A model generated the notes under the pieces. That model searched no databases, had not been told where the DNA came from, and worked only from the letters and a program-made list of their open reading frames with translations. From Candidatus Latescibacterota bacterium (GTDB lineage: Bacteria > Latescibacterota > UBA2968 > UBA8231), in assembly GCA_021295675.1 (NCBI GenBank), contig JAGWBY010000002.1:106169-133803 (forward strand): 27,635 nt of DNA, in the 5' to 3' direction. Made by a program: the position numbers and the translations under genes. How positions within the stretch are numbered: position 1 is the stretch's first letter; each line of letters begins with the position of its first letter. Positions 1-7,204 of the stretch are shown here, in pieces.

Positions 1-73
1 GCGGTAGCTCAGCTGGCAGAGCGGGTGGCTGTTAACCACTTGGTCGTAGGTTCGAATCCTACCCGCGGAGCCA
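1..73 (+). tRNA. tRNA-Asn (anticodon GTT), 5' end cut by window edge
   Basis: The D arm (gctc/gagc), an anticodon arm with a ggtgg/ccact stem around the loop ctgttaa, and a T arm gtagg-ttcgaat-cctac are all visible. The loop centre GTT reads AAC/AAU codons, hence Asn. The 3' acceptor strand ccgcgga, the discriminator g and an encoded CCA end at base 73. The acceptor needs a 5' strand tccgcgg, but the window begins at its fourth base, so three bases are missing to the left. This is a window effect, not a defect. Confidence 0.95.
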
Positions 74-78
74 CTTAA

Positions 79-134
79 AAAACAGCCGGACCAACCGATC
101 CCGATTCTCGGTAAGGTTGTCCGGCTGTTTGCAT
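79..134 (+). terminator. Rho-independent terminator of the tRNA-Asn transcript
   Basis: A long inverted repeat pairs aacagccggac-caacc (81-96) with ggttgtccggctgtt (115-129), with one bulged C. It is A-rich on the left, and TTT followed by gcattttt lies on the right. It starts 8 bases after the tRNA CCA. The A-rich left flank means it could also stop minus-strand transcription coming out of the msr region. Confidence 0.8.
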
Positions 135-159
135 TTTTGCAATGCCAAAGCCCTCGCGT

Positions 160-399
160 TTACTCAAAGAGGGCCGCGTACTCGCCGTAGCCTTCCTTGG
201 CCAAATCCTCGACGGGAATAAAGCGCAGAGACGCCGAGTTGATGCAGTAGCGCAGCCCGGTGGGGGGCGGGCCGTCTGGAAAGACGTGCCCGAGGTGCGA
301 GTCGGCGTATTTGCTGCGCACTTCGACGCGGGTCATAAACAGCGAATTGTCGGTGTGCTCGACGATGTGATCCGGCTCTAGGGGCTGGGTAAAGCTAGG
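160..399 (-). pseudogene. msrB: MsrB domain of a frameshifted MsrAB, N-terminus deleted
   Basis: This reads as the C-terminal two thirds of a peptide-methionine (R)-S-oxide reductase: [28 protein letters not shown], then [13 protein letters not shown] with the catalytic Cys, and a typical GYGEY end. It sits in a different frame from the upstream MsrA reading frame, which runs on as MsrB up to [10 protein letters not shown] and then stops. In the family the two pieces are joined by a block like KFDSGTGW. Eight codons plus two bases, 26 nt in all, are absent at about 397-401. The block holds part of the strongly conserved SGTGWPSF motif, so this domain should be inactive unless the gap is an assembly error. 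It has no start codon or ribosome site of its own. Confidence 0.85.
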
Positions 400-1189
400 C
401 CTGCGAGCTAAAGAGGGGTTCGCCAGAAACGATATCGACGTAGATGCCCAAGGCCTTATTGTCCCAGTACAGGTTGTGGAAGGGCTGCTCGGTACCGTCT
501 TCCTGCGTGACCCGAAATTGCAAGTCCGTGAGCTTGGTGCGCAAGGTATCGATGGGAGGTTTGGCGTATTGGGTGCTGGCCGTTGGCGCCGGCAGGTCTT
601 TGCCCCAAGTCTCTTCGATGAAGCGGTCGCGGCCCGACCCCCGACGGTAGCGCTGGTAGTGCTGGGGATTCTTGCGATAGTAGTCTTGGTGGTACTCCTC
701 GGCCTGATAAAAAGTAGCGGCTGGGCGGATGGGTGTGACGATAGGTTTGTCAAAGCGGCCCGACGCGTCGAGAGCTTGTTTGCTGGCTTCGGCTAAAGTG
801 CGTTGCTCTTCGTCGTGGTAAAATACGGTTGAGGTATATTGATGGCCGCGGTCGTAAAAGGACCCACTTGGATCGGTGGGGTCGAATTGACGCCAGTAGA
901 TGTCTAGAAGCTGGCTATAAGAGACAACTTCCGGGTCAAAGGTGACCAGCACGGATTCTATGTGCTTAGTCGCGCCGGAGCTGACTTGCTTGTAGGTCGG
1001 GTTTTCGCGCTCGCCGCCGGTGTAGCCGGAAACGGCTGAGACGACTCCCTCGACCTTGTCAAAGGGTGCTTCGATGCACCAGAAGCATCCCCCGGCAAAC
1101 GTCGCTTGGGCGTAGTCTTGGGCGCGACTGGCTTGCGTGCTAAGCACACACAGGGCCACGCCGAGCAGAATGAGTAGTTTGGAGTTCAT
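395..1189 (-). CDS. msrA: Exported peptide-methionine (S)-S-oxide reductase MsrA with truncated MsrB start
   Basis: MsrA reduces the S epimer of methionine sulfoxide in oxidised proteins. Residues 1-23 form a Sec signal peptide ([19 protein letters not shown]), so it acts in the periplasm. The active site GGCFWCIE is at 33-40, with catalytic Cys35. Further family blocks follow, including [17 protein letters not shown] and the ..[12 protein letters not shown].. segment. After about residue 205 the frame enters an MsrB domain ([28 protein letters not shown]) and ends prematurely at a TAG created by the 26-nt deletion described for msrB. The start has a good AGGAGG site 4 bases upstream. The gene lies 61 bp downstream of the Omp85-like gene on the same strand. 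The MsrA domain is complete and probably still works; the natural product was a fused MsrAB of about 350 residues. Confidence 0.9.
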   Translation of the reverse strand: MNSKLLILLGVALCVLSTQASRAQDYAQATFAGGCFWCIEAPFDKVEGVVSAVSGYTGGERENPTYKQVSSGATKHIESVLVTFDPEVVSYSQLLDIYWRQFDPTDPSGSFYDRGHQYTSTVFYHDEEQRTLAEASKQALDASGRFDKPIVTPIRPAATFYQAEEYHQDYYRKNPQHYQRYRRGSGRDRFIEETWGKDLPAPTASTQYAKPPIDTLRTKLTDLQFRVTQEDGTEQPFHNLYWDNKALGIYVDIVSGEPLFSSQA

Positions 1190-1250
1190 AGCTCCTCCTT
1201 TTGCGTTGGTTCTTTATAGACGCTCCAAGTATGCCAAAAGGTTCGCACTA

Positions 1251-2756
1251 TCAAAAGTACTGTCCTAATCCCACGGATAACTCGGACGAGCCTTCCTCTA
1301 ATCCGTAGGCAATATCGCCGCGCAACACCGGCGTGTTGTACACCTTGGGCCAGCCTAGGCGGATGCCCAAGCCAGGGGAACAGACCCAATTGGCCATTTT
1401 GCTGTCGGGTGTCCAAGCTGCGCCGCAATCCACAAAGGCGGCACTGGCGAGAGTGTACCAAGCCCGGCGAACTAAAGTGGGGCGCGCTTCTAGGTTGAAC
1501 AGTGCGCGTCTCGTGCCGTCGTAGCGCCGAGGGGCATAGCCGCGCAAGCCGCGCGCTAGGCCGAGGAGGAGTTGGTCGGCGTCCTCGCTGCGGTGCAGTG
1601 CTTCCCAAGCGGCGCGCAAGGCGAGCGAATGAGCCGCTCCCAGCCGGAAGTACGCGGTCGCGGATGCTGAGGCTAGGAGGTTGTAAAATTTCCCTTCGCC
1701 TCGGTACGCGCTGGTGAACAGGGTCAGTTCGGCGTAACTGCGCTTGGTAGGCTCGAAGCGGGGGGCTAGCTGGGCCTGATACAAAGAAAAGGTCCGATCC
1801 GATCCCAATGAGCGATGGACAAAGCCCCAACGCAGCGACAGCCAATTGCCCGTTTGTAAGTCTTCCAGCGGGCCCAAATTGCGGATGTAGCGGGTGCGCT
1901 TATAGCGGGGACGCCACACGAGAAGGCCGACGCTCGGCACGATCCGCGTCCGGTCGGAGGGTGCATATCCATCGCTTGTGCTCGCGGTAAATCGGCGGCG
2001 CGAGACCTGCAATTGCACCGAAGGGCGCACCTTCGTCTGCTCGCCATAGGAGCGGACCAGCCAGATGCGACTGCCGTCGAGCGCGTCTTGATAGCGCGTT
2101 TTTAGCTGGCCCTCCGAGTACAAGCGCCGCACGGCCTGCTGGCTGAACAGGGAAAGGCCATAGGCGCGGCGATCGGCTAAGGCGGCAAAGGGCCGCGAGA
2201 AAGTCAGGGCATGGTCGTGGCCTTCGGCACCTGCGGCGAGCTGGGCTGCCAAGGCGCGTCGGCTACCGTTGAGGCGTGGTTCGGCAAAGAGCAATTCGGC
2301 CCAAGGACCGGAAATGGCTTGGTTGCCGAGGCCCAAGCGCAGGCGTTGGCCGCGGCCGCGAAAATTGTAGTCGAGCGCGATCGCGCCGAAGCTCAACTCA
2401 TCGATTTGTCCCGAAATCAAGGGAGATAAGGCGCGCGAGTAGAGATCCTCTACCGAGACCGTCACCTCGACGCCCTCGGGTCGGTTGAGTAAGCGGATGT
2501 GTACTTCGCCGATAAACAACAAGCGCCGCAAATTGCGCGCTGTTTCGGCAACGAGGGTTGAGTCGAGGACATCGCCTTCGGCAAAGAGCAATTCGCGGCG
2601 AATGACCTGTTCGTCGGTTCGTTGGAGGCCGTGGATGACAATGTGGTGGATGCGTGGAAGGTCGTCTGCGGTATGCGCACGTCCGGCTGAGAGCAAAAGG
2701 ATCGCGAGCAGGAAGCTCCGACCCAACGCGAAATATGGGTGGCTGTAGTACAACAT
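1251..2756 (-). CDS. Omp85/TamA-like outer-membrane protein with one POTRA domain
   Basis: An N-terminal signal segment (about residues 10-30, LGRSFLLAILLLSAGRAHT) leads into a single POTRA domain at about 34-105 (IHHIVIHGLQRTDEQVIRRE ... VEVTVSVEDL). The rest is a beta-barrel of the bacterial surface antigen type. LRGYAPRRYDG corresponds to the conserved (V/L)RG(F/Y) motif of the inward-folded loop of BamA/TamA, and the protein ends in an aromatic residue (LGQYF), as outer-membrane proteins usually do. At 501 residues it is far shorter than BamA, which has five POTRAs, and is closer to minimal Omp85 or TamA-like proteins, so a role in outer-membrane protein or lipid export is inferred, not shown. 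The ATG start has no clear Shine-Dalgarno; a TTG eleven codons further in, at LGRSF, is an alternative. Confidence 0.8.
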   Translation of the reverse strand: MLYYSHPYFALGRSFLLAILLLSAGRAHTADDLPRIHHIVIHGLQRTDEQVIRRELLFAEGDVLDSTLVAETARNLRRLLFIGEVHIRLLNRPEGVEVTVSVEDLYSRALSPLISGQIDELSFGAIALDYNFRGRGQRLRLGLGNQAISGPWAELLFAEPRLNGSRRALAAQLAAGAEGHDHALTFSRPFAALADRRAYGLSLFSQQAVRRLYSEGQLKTRYQDALDGSRIWLVRSYGEQTKVRPSVQLQVSRRRFTASTSDGYAPSDRTRIVPSVGLLVWRPRYKRTRYIRNLGPLEDLQTGNWLSLRWGFVHRSLGSDRTFSLYQAQLAPRFEPTKRSYAELTLFTSAYRGEGKFYNLLASASATAYFRLGAAHSLALRAAWEALHRSEDADQLLLGLARGLRGYAPRRYDGTRRALFNLEARPTLVRRAWYTLASAAFVDCGAAWTPDSKMANWVCSPGLGIRLGWPKVYNTPVLRGDIAYGLEEGSSELSVGLGQYF

Positions 2757-2828
2757 GGACTAGGGAGGCAGGTACAATTTGGCGGCTATCTTAACCGATA
2801 CAGTACGCAAAAGTGCGCCGGAAGCAAG

Positions 2829-2865
2829 TTGACAGCCAGCGCGAGAACGGCCTTATTCTCGCGCT
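2829..2865 (+). promoter_or_regulatory. Candidate promoter overlapped by a perfect 10-bp dyad
   Basis: TTGACA at 2829-2834 could be a -35 box, with a weak -10 (TTATTC, 2853-2858) 18 bases on. The arms AGCGCGAGAA (2838-2847) and TTCTCGCGCT (2856-2865) are perfectly complementary around an 8-base spacer, so the dyad covers the promoter spacer and -10. There is no T run after it, so it is a better operator or leader hairpin than a terminator. It lies between the divergent Omp85-like gene and the gene at 2885. Confidence 0.4.
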
Positions 2866-2884
2866 CTAAGTTCGCAGTAGGACG

Positions 2885-3397
2885 ATGAACGAGGGTGCCC
2901 CAACAACCGTCAAAGTGCTGCGCGAGCAGCTAGTGAATGCGCGCCAAGAACGCGACTTGGTCTTGTTGCGCGATGTAGAAGAGGGCCTGCGCCAGCTATG
3001 CAAAATCGGCTATCGCTGTTGTCTGGTCGATTTCGATAGCTGTCGGCTGCGCTATTACGTCCGCCTCCTAGGCTACGAACAGGCGCGGGTCAAAGCGCAG
3101 ATCGAATTTCCCATCTCCCAAGAAGTCGCTCCGGTGCAGTGGTTGCCACTGTCGCATCTGGCCGATTATGGCGAGGCCGAAAATGTGCAAAGCATTCGCC
3201 GCATATACGAGGGGATGTCCCACTACATCCAACACAAGTCGCCGACGCTGCAAGTGGGGACGCTCGCTCTCAACCGGCCTAGGCGGGAGCTGCCTAAAAG
3301 ATCGCGACGACGCAGGCGAAACAAGGTTTGGTTTTATTTAGGGGGCTTGGTCGTGCTAGCGACTCTCGCTGGCTTTATTGCTTGGGGGAATTTGTGA
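2885..3397 (+). CDS. Hypothetical tail-anchored membrane protein
   Basis: I do not recognise a family. Residues 1-135 are a soluble domain with a predicted helical start (VKVLREQLVNARQERDLVLL), a CCLVDFD strand and a mixed alpha/beta middle. A very basic stretch (KRSRRRRRNK, about 138-147) precedes a single C-terminal membrane helix (WFYLGGLVVLATLAGFIAW). By the positive-inside rule the soluble domain is cytoplasmic and the protein is tail-anchored. Its TGA stop overlaps the ATG of the following lipoprotein by one base (TGATG), which indicates translational coupling, so the two products probably work at the same membrane. The ribosome site is weak (agga, 4-5 bases before ATG). Confidence 0.7.
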   Translation: MNEGAPTTVKVLREQLVNARQERDLVLLRDVEEGLRQLCKIGYRCCLVDFDSCRLRYYVRLLGYEQARVKAQIEFPISQEVAPVQWLPLSHLADYGEAENVQSIRRIYEGMSHYIQHKSPTLQVGTLALNRPRRELPKRSRRRRRNKVWFYLGGLVVLATLAGFIAWGNL

Positions 3398-4065
3398 TGC
3401 TAAAGAATATTCTTCGATCTCGGGGGCGACCTGCGTGGATCTTTGCTGGGATTCTCGGAGCCATCGGGTGCAGCCAAAATTTCAGCGACCAAGAGCCGGC
3501 AGCGGCCATGGCCGAGCGGGGATTCACTGCCCGCTCCACAACCACAACTGGTGCAACACCAGCACCCGCCTTGAGTCAGGCGAGCGGCCGACAGGCGCTG
3601 GGACCACTCAGCGCGGTGGCTCCCAAAGGCTGGGTGGCACAGCAGCCGTCCAGTTCCATGCGGGTGGCCCAATACGGCCTGCCCGGCCCGGCCGGCGAAG
3701 CGACACTAGGCATCTTTTTCTTCGGCCCAGGGCAAGGCGGAAGCGTCGAAGCCAACATTGATCGCTGGTTCGGCCAGTTCACACAGGAGGACGGCCAACC
3801 GGCCCAAGGGCGGCGTTGGACGCGACAGGTGGGGGACATCGAAATAACCGGAATTGATGTCAGCGGCACCTTTTCTGCGGGAATGGGGATGGGAGACACA
3901 ACGCCCCAAGCTGGCTACCGAATGCTCGGAGCCATTGCCGTCCACCGCTCGGGCACGGTGTTTTTCAAGATGACTGGACCGGCCCAGACTATCGGGCAAT
4001 GGGCCGCTAGCTTTGATGAGTTTTTGAGCACTTTACAAGCCGGCTCCGTTGAGCCTAAATACTGA
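3397..4065 (+). CDS. Putative lipoprotein of unknown function
   Basis: The start is set at the ATG sharing one base with the upstream stop; a start 23 codons earlier would put a second charged segment before the signal peptide. From 3397 the product opens with a positively charged n-region, a hydrophobic stretch and a lipobox-like AIGC with Cys25 (WIFAGILGAIGCSQNFSD), so it is probably a lipidated envelope protein of 222 residues. A Thr/Ala/Pro-rich linker (about 40-65) is followed by a compact domain (PKGWV.., LGIFFFGPGQGGS, WTRQVGDIEITGIDVSGTF, FFKMTGP) that resembles the small beta-rich domains found in many Planctomycetes/Latescibacteria lipoproteins, but I cannot assign a function. It lies 6 bp upstream of the HTH-MBL gene, so the three genes likely share a transcript. 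Confidence 0.7.
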   Translation: MLKNILRSRGRPAWIFAGILGAIGCSQNFSDQEPAAAMAERGFTARSTTTTGATPAPALSQASGRQALGPLSAVAPKGWVAQQPSSSMRVAQYGLPGPAGEATLGIFFFGPGQGGSVEANIDRWFGQFTQEDGQPAQGRRWTRQVGDIEITGIDVSGTFSAGMGMGDTTPQAGYRMLGAIAVHRSGTVFFKMTGPAQTIGQWAASFDEFLSTLQAGSVEPKY

Positions 4066-4071
4066 GGAAAT

Positions 4072-4914
4072 ATGTACACGCAATTAGAAGACGAATTCGG
4101 CGATGTCGTCGCCAAGGCCCGGCGCGGGCAGGAGATTGCGGTCGCAGCATTGGCTGATCGGGTGGGATTGACTGCCGGGGATATTGCAAAGATCGAAGAT
4201 TACGAGCTGGTCCCGGCCGCAGATACCATCGAGCGGCTGGCCGAAGTTCTCGGGTTGCATCCGGGCAAATTGCAGGCGAGCGCGGCGCAGGCGTTTTTCC
4301 CGCGCGACCCGGCGGGCCGCTCGATTGCCGGGGCACAGGTGGAGATGATGGTGCTCGGCAGCGGCTTTCTGATGAACGGCTACATCGTCGGCTGTGCGGC
4401 AACGGGCCGTGCCGCGATCATCGACCCGGGGTTCGACGCGGACAAAATCCTCCAGCACTTGGCCGCCTCCGGGCTAACGGTCGAACAGATATTGCTGACG
4501 CACGGACACCAAGACCACATCAGCGCTCTCGTCGAGATTGGCCGCGCTACGGCTGCGCCAGCACGGATCCATCGCGGCGATTTGGCCCTAACGGGCAGTT
4601 TGGCCGACCAAATCGAAGGCGAACTAGCAGAGGGCGAAGTCGTGCACATCGGCCAATTGCGCTTTGAGGTTCGCTCTACGCCCGGGCATACGGCGGGTGG
4701 CATCAGCTTAGTCCACGAGGAAATGGCTTTTGTTGGGGATGCGCTTTTCGCGGGTTCGCTTGGGGGCACTCGCAGCGTGGGCAACTACCGGATGCAGCGC
4801 CAAGCCGTGGCCGAGAAGCTACTCGCGCTAGATGCAAACGTCGCGCTCTTTCCCGGGCATGGACCGGCTACTACTGTGGGGGAAGAACGGGAGAACAATC
4901 CGTTTTTCTCATAA
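4072..4914 (+). CDS. XRE-type HTH / metallo-beta-lactamase fold fusion protein
   Basis: Residues about 15-70 form a Cro/XRE helix-turn-helix (ALADRVGLTAGDIAKIEDYE, then RLAEVLGL). Residues 88-280 are a glyoxalase-II-like metallo-beta-lactamase domain. The metal ligands are complete: THGHQDH gives H144, H146, D148 and H149; TPGHT gives H206; VGD gives D223; PGH gives H263. It ends in EERENNPFF, usual for single-domain MBL hydrolases annotated as hydroxyacylglutathione-hydrolase-like. The domain alone would be about 200 residues, so the N-terminal DNA-binding-type domain is an addition. It may bind DNA and be controlled by a thioester or thiol metabolite, or the HTH may be a protein-interaction module. 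No signal peptide, so cytoplasmic. A GGAAAT ahead of the ATG is the only ribosome-site candidate. Confidence 0.85.
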   Translation: MYTQLEDEFGDVVAKARRGQEIAVAALADRVGLTAGDIAKIEDYELVPAADTIERLAEVLGLHPGKLQASAAQAFFPRDPAGRSIAGAQVEMMVLGSGFLMNGYIVGCAATGRAAIIDPGFDADKILQHLAASGLTVEQILLTHGHQDHISALVEIGRATAAPARIHRGDLALTGSLADQIEGELAEGEVVHIGQLRFEVRSTPGHTAGGISLVHEEMAFVGDALFAGSLGGTRSVGNYRMQRQAVAEKLLALDANVALFPGHGPATTVGEERENNPFFS

Positions 4915-4938
4915 GGCTTTCAAACGTCGCTGAGATGA

Positions 4939-5754
4939 TTACGGGGAGTCTGCCGCTGGGCGGGGGCTTCCCGTTTCTTTGTCTTCGTTGAGCGCCCAAT
5001 CGTATTCGTTGTATTCGATGGCTATATCTTCGGTCAGCCTAGCGGCTAGGTCCGGGAGAAGATACGGGCGCAGGTAGTTGACGATGGTGGGCATGTTTTC
5101 GGGATTAGGGCGGTCAGTCGGGAACCAAGCCGAGAAGTCTTCCCCGTACCAGTCCAGAAGTTTGGATAGGTAGAGCCGATTCTCTTGCAGGCGCACATGG
5201 TTGGGGTCTTGGGCAAAGCGCGTTAGTGCCCTTTCCAAGCGGGCGTCGAGATCGGGGCCGGTAAAGACCCGGTTGTCTAGTTGCGGACAACTGAGGGCTG
5301 CGCAGTTGACCGCAAAGTGAATGCGCGGCTCTTGGTAGGTTGGGCGGATAATTTTGTTTTCAACGTGATCCAGTGTCATTTCGCGCCCTCCAGCGACAAA
5401 GGTCTGACGGTTGAAAAATCCGCTGAGTACAAAGGCGTCCTTGACGCTGGCGATGGGATAGGCGTCGATGACGCCCCGCAAGGTAAAGGCGTTGTACGCA
5501 TTGATCCAGTAGGCCAGCTCGTGTTCGCGGGTGGGGAAGCGGTCGGGGTGGCTTGCTGGGCTATAGAGGCCGAGGCTATCGACATAGGAGTCGAGTTGGA
5601 CCCGGTCTTTGGCTAGGGCGGCATAGCGGACCAAGCCTTGATCATCGACGTATTCTTGCAGCACTTGGTCGAAGGGGCCATGATCAAAGGGAGGGGCCGC
5701 GCAAAGGGTGGCCGGGACGAGTAGCCACAAGGGCAGGAAGTAAAGTGAGCGCAT
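4939..5754 (-). CDS. Exported DUF547 family protein
   Basis: The DUF547 hallmarks are present in order: AYWINAYNAFTLRGVIDAYP, VENKIIRP, RIHFAVNCAALSCPQL, and YDWALN near the C-terminus. DUF547 has been proposed to be related to papain-like/transglutaminase folds, and the NCAALSCP segment carries its conserved cysteines; the biochemical role is unknown. The start was chosen at ATG 5752-5754, which gives a clean signal peptide (MRSLYFLPLWLLVPATLCAA); the frame stays open 44 codons further upstream but that would bury the signal peptide and run into the opposite sulfatase gene. The product is periplasmic or secreted, 271 residues. It is convergent with the HTH-MBL gene and divergent, by 34 bp, from the sulfatase. 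Confidence 0.85.
   Translation of the reverse strand: MRSLYFLPLWLLVPATLCAAPPFDHGPFDQVLQEYVDDQGLVRYAALAKDRVQLDSYVDSLGLYSPASHPDRFPTREHELAYWINAYNAFTLRGVIDAYPIASVKDAFVLSGFFNRQTFVAGGREMTLDHVENKIIRPTYQEPRIHFAVNCAALSCPQLDNRVFTGPDLDARLERALTRFAQDPNHVRLQENRLYLSKLLDWYGEDFSAWFPTDRPNPENMPTIVNYLRPYLLPDLAARLTEDIAIEYNEYDWALNEDKETGSPRPAADSP
4941..4980 (+). terminator. Candidate terminator for the 2885-4914 genes, inside the DUF547 3' end
   Basis: ACGGGGAG (4941-4948) pairs with CTTCCCGT (4967-4974) over 8 bp with one G:U, followed by TTCTTT. It starts 26 bases after the HTH-MBL stop. Because the DUF547 coding region ends at 4939, the hairpin is encoded inside its last codons. The loop is long (18 nt), so strength is uncertain. 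Confidence 0.45.
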
Positions 5755-5788
5755 GGTCTTTCCAATGATTAGGATGGGATAAAAATGT

Positions 5789-7201
5789 ATGAATAGAGTA
5801 AACATCATGCTAATTACGGCAGATGACATGAACTGGGATGCGGTGGGGGCATTTGGGTGTCCGACCGAAGGAACGACGCCCCACATCGACCGCTTGGCCG
5901 CAGAGGGATTGCGCTTTAAGCACGGTCATGTGACGATTGCGGTGTGCCAACCAAGCCGCTCGGCGTTGATGACTGGGCGCTATCCGCATCTGAGTGGGGG
6001 CGAGGGCTTTCATCATTTGCGCTACGAAGGCGTACCCATTCTGCCCGCTATTCTGCGTGCTGAAGGATATGACGTGGGCATTTTGGGCAAAGTTCCCCAT
6101 TCGACGCCATACCAAGCCTTTCAATGGGATATGGCCCGCGATCAGGTCCATTTGGGGCAGGGACGAAATCCCGAGGTGTATTACCAGTATGCAAAAAGTT
6201 TTGTACAGGATGCCATAGCTGGCGACCGGCCATTCTTTTTGATGGCCAATTCTCACGATCCGCATCGTCCGTTTTACGGCAATGACAAGTCCGAGTGGTA
6301 TGGCAAACTCGATCCGCCCGCGGTGCCACCTTCGTGCACATTTGCGCCAGAGGAGGTGATCGTCCCTGGGTTTTTGCCTGATATACCGGATGTGCGGCTG
6401 GAAATAGCTGAGTATTACAATTCCGTGCGCCGCTGTGATGATACGGTGGGGCGATTGCTCGACGCGTTGGATGAGGCGGGTGTGGCGGAGAATACGCTAG
6501 TGATGTTTTTGTCGGATAATGGCATGGCATTTCCGTTTGCAAAGACCAATTGTTACTTGAACAGTACGCGCACACCTTGGGCAGCGCGCTGGCCAGCGGT
6601 TGTTCAGGCCGGGCGTGTGGATGCCGAGCATTTTATTTCAGGGATAGATTATTTGCCTACGGTGCTGGATGCAATTGGCGTGGATATTCCAGATGGCGTC
6701 AATGGCCAGTCGTTTTTGCCGGTGTTGCAGAGTGAAGCGCAGGCTGGATGCGAGCAGGTGTTTACACAATTTCACCAGACTTCGGCGCGGCGCGATTATC
6801 CCATGCGGTGCGTACAAAATGCGCGGTTCGGTTACATTTTTAACCCTTGGTCCGATGGCGAGCGAGCGTTTCGCAATGAGTCCCAGAGTGGTCGGTCCTG
6901 GCAGGCGATGCAAGAAGTAGCGGCCAACGATCCAGCATTGGCCGCGCGCAATCATTTGTTTACGTATCGCGTGCTGGAAGAATTTTACGACTTTGCGAAC
7001 GATCCCAATGCGCTGAACAACCTGATTGATGATCCCAACTATGCCGATGAGATTCAGGGTTTGAGAAATGCGCTTGAGGAATGGATGGTGGAGACAGATG
7101 ATCCGACACTCAACGCGTTTCGCAGTCGTGCCTCGCGGCAGGCACTGGATGATTTGATGGATCACCTAGCGGATACAATTGGCAAGCGTACGGACGAATA
7201 G
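5789..7201 (+). CDS. Type I (formylglycine) sulfatase, heparan N-sulfatase-like
   Basis: Sulfatases cleave sulfate esters or sulfamates, here probably from sulfated polysaccharide. LITADDMNWDAVGAFG (residues 8-23) supplies the metal-binding Asp pair. AVCQPSRSALMTGR holds the C-x-P-S-R signature with Cys53, the residue converted to formylglycine by a sulfatase-modifying enzyme not found in this window. GILGKVPHSTP, NSHDPHRPF and FLSDNGMAFPFAKTNCY are further active-site blocks. The C-terminal part (EFYDFANDPNALNNLIDDP) is the usual sulfatase tail. At 470 residues it is full length. There is no signal peptide, so it is predicted cytoplasmic, unlike many secreted polysaccharide sulfatases. Its codons look more AT-rich than those of the neighbours (many gat, ttt, aat), a hint of recent transfer. 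The next gene starts within four bases of the stop. Confidence 0.92.
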   Translation: MNRVNIMLITADDMNWDAVGAFGCPTEGTTPHIDRLAAEGLRFKHGHVTIAVCQPSRSALMTGRYPHLSGGEGFHHLRYEGVPILPAILRAEGYDVGILGKVPHSTPYQAFQWDMARDQVHLGQGRNPEVYYQYAKSFVQDAIAGDRPFFLMANSHDPHRPFYGNDKSEWYGKLDPPAVPPSCTFAPEEVIVPGFLPDIPDVRLEIAEYYNSVRRCDDTVGRLLDALDEAGVAENTLVMFLSDNGMAFPFAKTNCYLNSTRTPWAARWPAVVQAGRVDAEHFISGIDYLPTVLDAIGVDIPDGVNGQSFLPVLQSEAQAGCEQVFTQFHQTSARRDYPMRCVQNARFGYIFNPWSDGERAFRNESQSGRSWQAMQEVAANDPALAARNHLFTYRVLEEFYDFANDPNALNNLIDDPNYADEIQGLRNALEEWMVETDDPTLNAFRSRASRQALDDLMDHLADTIGKRTDE

Positions 7202-7204
7202 GTG

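Noticed and set aside
1190..1250. Promoter for msrA (TATAAA near 1213-1218)
   Set aside because: The TATAAA lacks a -35 at proper spacing; msrA may be co-transcribed with the Omp85-like gene, so no separate promoter was called.
5636..5690. Inverted repeat TTGATCAT ... ATGATCAA in the 5' part of the DUF547 gene
   Set aside because: It falls on codons for FDH and DDQ in a well-supported reading frame, with a 34-base spacer; likely coincidence rather than an operator.
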